This document shows positions 61,701 to 64,000 of a stretch of DNA of 64,000 bases, piece after piece. The notes under the pieces are model-generated. The model was given only the letters and a program-made list of their open reading frames with translations, was not told where the DNA came from and did no database searches. This stretch comes from Moringa oleifera (lineage: Eukaryota > Streptophyta > Magnoliopsida > Brassicales > Moringaceae). Position 1 is the first letter of the stretch, and each line of letters opens with the position of its first letter. The position numbers and the translations under genes are program-made. The stretch is taken from positions 930,001-994,000 of the forward strand of contig JAJFZO010000882.1 in assembly GCA_021397835.1 (NCBI GenBank), read 5' to 3'.

Positions 61701-63508
61701 TAGTTATGGTTCATCTAGCATGAAACTTTCGTTAACATGCAACCATAATCATTGCAATATTTCAAAAAGAAGGCTATTAGCACAGCAAAGACCAAGATGC
61801 TTCGCAGGTGTCTTCTTCTTGGTGATTAACGCACAAGGATAATGTTCGTCCATCATAGAATGTCATCCTATAGAGCTCAAAGTTACATTATATGATGCAG
61901 ACAGACCAGTTAAGACTTTAGGCAAACCTATTTTAGATTTAACTTTAAAGATTAGAGCAGTCACGTATTATTGGGATGTTTGTTGTATTCTGTTACGAAT
62001 TTGATAGAGATTTGATTCCATCTCTTAATTTCGGTTGATCCTCATACGTTTTGGAATTAGTTTCTATTGATCAAGAAAATACAGATCTCGGATTCCCCAA
62101 AATCATATTCTCTGCCTCTGTTTTTCTTTTGTTCCCGGTTTCTTCCCTTCTCACTTCCTATTCTTATTCTCCCTCTTTATTTCTGTTGTGCTATCATGTA
62201 AAAAAGAGTTCAGTTACTGGGAGTGCGTCATTCACTTTTACTAAATGGAACTGGTCATGTCACCAGCATGTAACCTTAGATGAGTTTGGATCGCTAAATG
62301 GCATTTATTAGTAATCAAGAGCTCAAATTAAAGGACTGCTAGAACCTTAATGTAAATGGTCCTTTTAGACTCTTTGCAGGCAACTTTTGATTCTTAAACA
62401 GAAGTTAAAGGTTGTCATACCCTAGTATCCTTTGATCTTGTTCTAATGCCTTGCGTTCTTAAAGTACTCCTTTTTATTTTTGCTTTATCTCACAATATAA
62501 GAAGCTTAAACAAAAGATTAAAGATTCCTGGATAATACTCCACATCATCAGGATAATAAGCTGAAATGTAAAAGTTAGTAAAATCAATCATAATTAACGT
62601 GGGCAGCAAATACAATAAGAATGTCATCCAAATTTGCATGTTGCAGAGATCATCTATTGTATTCTCATTGTAGCCTTATTATAACTTGCCTCAGGAACTT
62701 CTACTTTCTCCTACTAAATATTTGCCCAACATTATGAATTTTTCCTCAAGAAGGTGCAACATAAGAAAGAACATCAGGGACTCTGCCAAGAAAATGGAAG
62801 GAATTATTTCTTTTAAAACATGAGCCAGGAACTAAATCCATAGAATTATTCAATCATCTTTTCACCAAGCATGGAAGCCATTATTTTTATAAGAACTGCA
62901 TGAGTAATGCCATATAAGATGCTTATGGCACATTGGCTATAAAAAAGAAAATAATATATAAATATAAAAGTAATGATAGAAAACTCATTTACTGTGCTAT
63001 GAATCTCTCCATGTTGAGGAAGGCAGCTGATATAAGGGGTCCATTGGGAATCCTGCCAAGAAAAATATAAAAACAAATCCCTATCGAAAAATATACATAA
63101 ATAAAATGATCAGGTATGAATGCTTGCTCAAAGTTCACCATAGATGCTGCAAAAAGCAGTACAGAATCAAATTAACCAGAATTTCTTACAGGTAAACCAC
63201 ATAAACTTCTTACCAAAAGCTGAAATCATGATGTTACCTGGCCCATTTTCTGCTCAATTAAAATAGCAACGCCAAGCTTTGAAATATTCCCAACTTCATC
63301 AGTTAACAAGCTCTTAATTTTCAGAGGAAGATTATCTGGTGTTATTTGCTGAAAGGCCACGTAGGGGGGAAAAAATTAGGTATTTGGCATGCCTTTCACT
63401 CCTGAACCACCTTACAAGAATAAAGTATGTAAGAAGTACAATACCACACTGTATGGAACTTTCAAAATGCAGTCTCCAGTCTGAATGATTTTTGAAGCAA
63501 ACAATGAC
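55716..63508 (-). CDS. SET-domain lysine methyltransferase, Rubisco LSMT-like (5' partial, 13 exons)
   Basis: Thirteen minus-strand exons join in frame: 63508-63445, 63348-63238, 63052-62993, 61052-60945, 59991-59922, 58954-58914, 58831-58751, 58470-58435, 57649-57566, 57248-57115, 56490-56405, 56286-56138 and 55883-55716 (stop TAA); about 397 residues. Split-SET landmarks in order: SLFASKIIQTGD, the insert with FWNEDELDM, VGSRAWG, then IPFADFLNHDG (NH motif binding AdoMet) and VLIRYGRFPNSTLLLDFGF. The tail, with SSREIQAHQILLLHI and RRQMARDLLMGELRIL, fits the Rubisco-LSMT substrate-binding domain. Such enzymes methylate lysines in chloroplast, cytosolic or ribosomal proteins; the substrate here cannot be told. 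The start lies past the window edge or in an exon I cannot see. The exon at 57248 uses a donor (AA|GTTGGT) needed to keep frame. Confidence 0.88.
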
Positions 63509-64000
63509 CTACATTCAGGAAAGAGACACTACTCCATGAGACAAACAGAGATTGAGGCCCATAACAAAAGGCACAGGCGTCGGGCATATTCTTCAATTAA
63601 AATACACCAATATTTTTCCATTGAAAGATGCATCTAGAGCGTCACAGCTTACTAGAGCCCTTTCAATGCTTAGTAAGGAATAATAAACTCTTTTTGCTGG
63701 CTTTAACAGGAAGATAAAGAAATCCACATTGTTGGTTCATAAAGTGGCCTCCTACAATGAGAAAATGCAATCTATTTATAAAAGGGAAAACATAACAACG
63801 ACGCCTGTGCAAGACCAAGCAGGAAGGCAGGAACCCACATACACCAAAGAACCATTAGAAGATACAACTTATTGGCTAGCTTGAAAAATAAAACATAATT
63901 AAGAAAAGAAAAGATATTCAAGTACGTGCTACAAGCGACTTAAAGATGATAAGAATCCGCTAGCATGATCAAACTTGTAGATAATCAAAGAATATAAACA
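63509..64000 (-). other. Upstream intron of the SET gene (no exon recognised)
   Basis: The exon at 63508 starts inside the SET fold with phase one, so a preceding exon must lie further upstream. I see no matching coding stretch before the window end. Confidence 0.5.

Noticed and set aside
1..64000. CRISPR arrays, bacterial operons, organellar origin, tRNA or rRNA genes
   Set aside because: Intron-rich plant nuclear genes throughout; no regularly spaced repeats, no convincing tRNA cloverleaf or rRNA sequence found by eye.

Overview
The window is nuclear DNA of a flowering plant, almost certainly a eudicot, possibly a woody one. The genes are split by many short GT-AG introns and the intergenic DNA is very AT-rich with MITE-like elements. 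Every gene I can read is a plant family member. I cannot name the species from the sequence alone.

Layout. (1) 400-4404 (+): last eight exons of a nitrilase-superfamily amidase of the deaminated-glutathione-amidase type; its 5' exons lie before the window. (2) 6557-7129 (+): single-exon secreted ATS3-type PLAT-like protein. (3) 7582-11343 (-): four-coding-exon plant coiled-coil protein with a long intron-containing 5' leader reaching towards about 13 kb. (4) 13.4-17.8 kb: gene-empty, extremely AT-rich block with MITE-like elements. (5) 18027-22629 (+): MAEA/GID9-type subunit of the CTLH E3 ubiquitin ligase, including one GC-AG intron. (6) 25.4-50.3 kb: tandem array of four complete CCCH-zinc-finger/WD40 genes (ZFWD type), called copies A-D, all on + and all with the same seven coding exons. 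(7) 50477-53158 (-): RS2Z-type SR splicing factor (RRM, two zinc knuckles, RS domain). (8) 55716-63508 (-): last 13 exons of a SET-domain lysine methyltransferase with a Rubisco-LSMT-like substrate-binding tail; its 5' end lies past the window.

The most informative part is the array. Its spacers are not random. Two carry decayed copies of the 3' end of the neighbouring RS2Z gene, each joined directly to a decayed MULE transposase C-terminus (SWIM finger plus zinc-knuckle remnant). Further shared spacer blocks recur in different truncated forms in all spacers. The ancestral repeat unit can therefore be reconstructed as ZFWD gene, its 3' flank, the RS2Z tail, then the MULE fragment. A 3'-flank relic next to the intact RS2Z gene suggests a fifth, lost unit. 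Copies B and D are almost the same over their 5' two thirds, but D switches to C-like and then A-like sequence at its 3' end, so it is a mosaic. Copy A alone carries a MITE upstream of its promoter, and copies A/C and B/D have different TATA boxes.

The genes do not form one pathway. Several act in post-translational or post-transcriptional regulation (CTLH E3 subunit, SR protein, CCCH-WD proteins, lysine methyltransferase). From memory, the coiled-coil, MAEA and SET neighbours recall an Arabidopsis chromosome 3 neighbourhood, which would make the ZFWD array and RS2Z gene insertions or rearrangements relative to it. This needs a synteny check.
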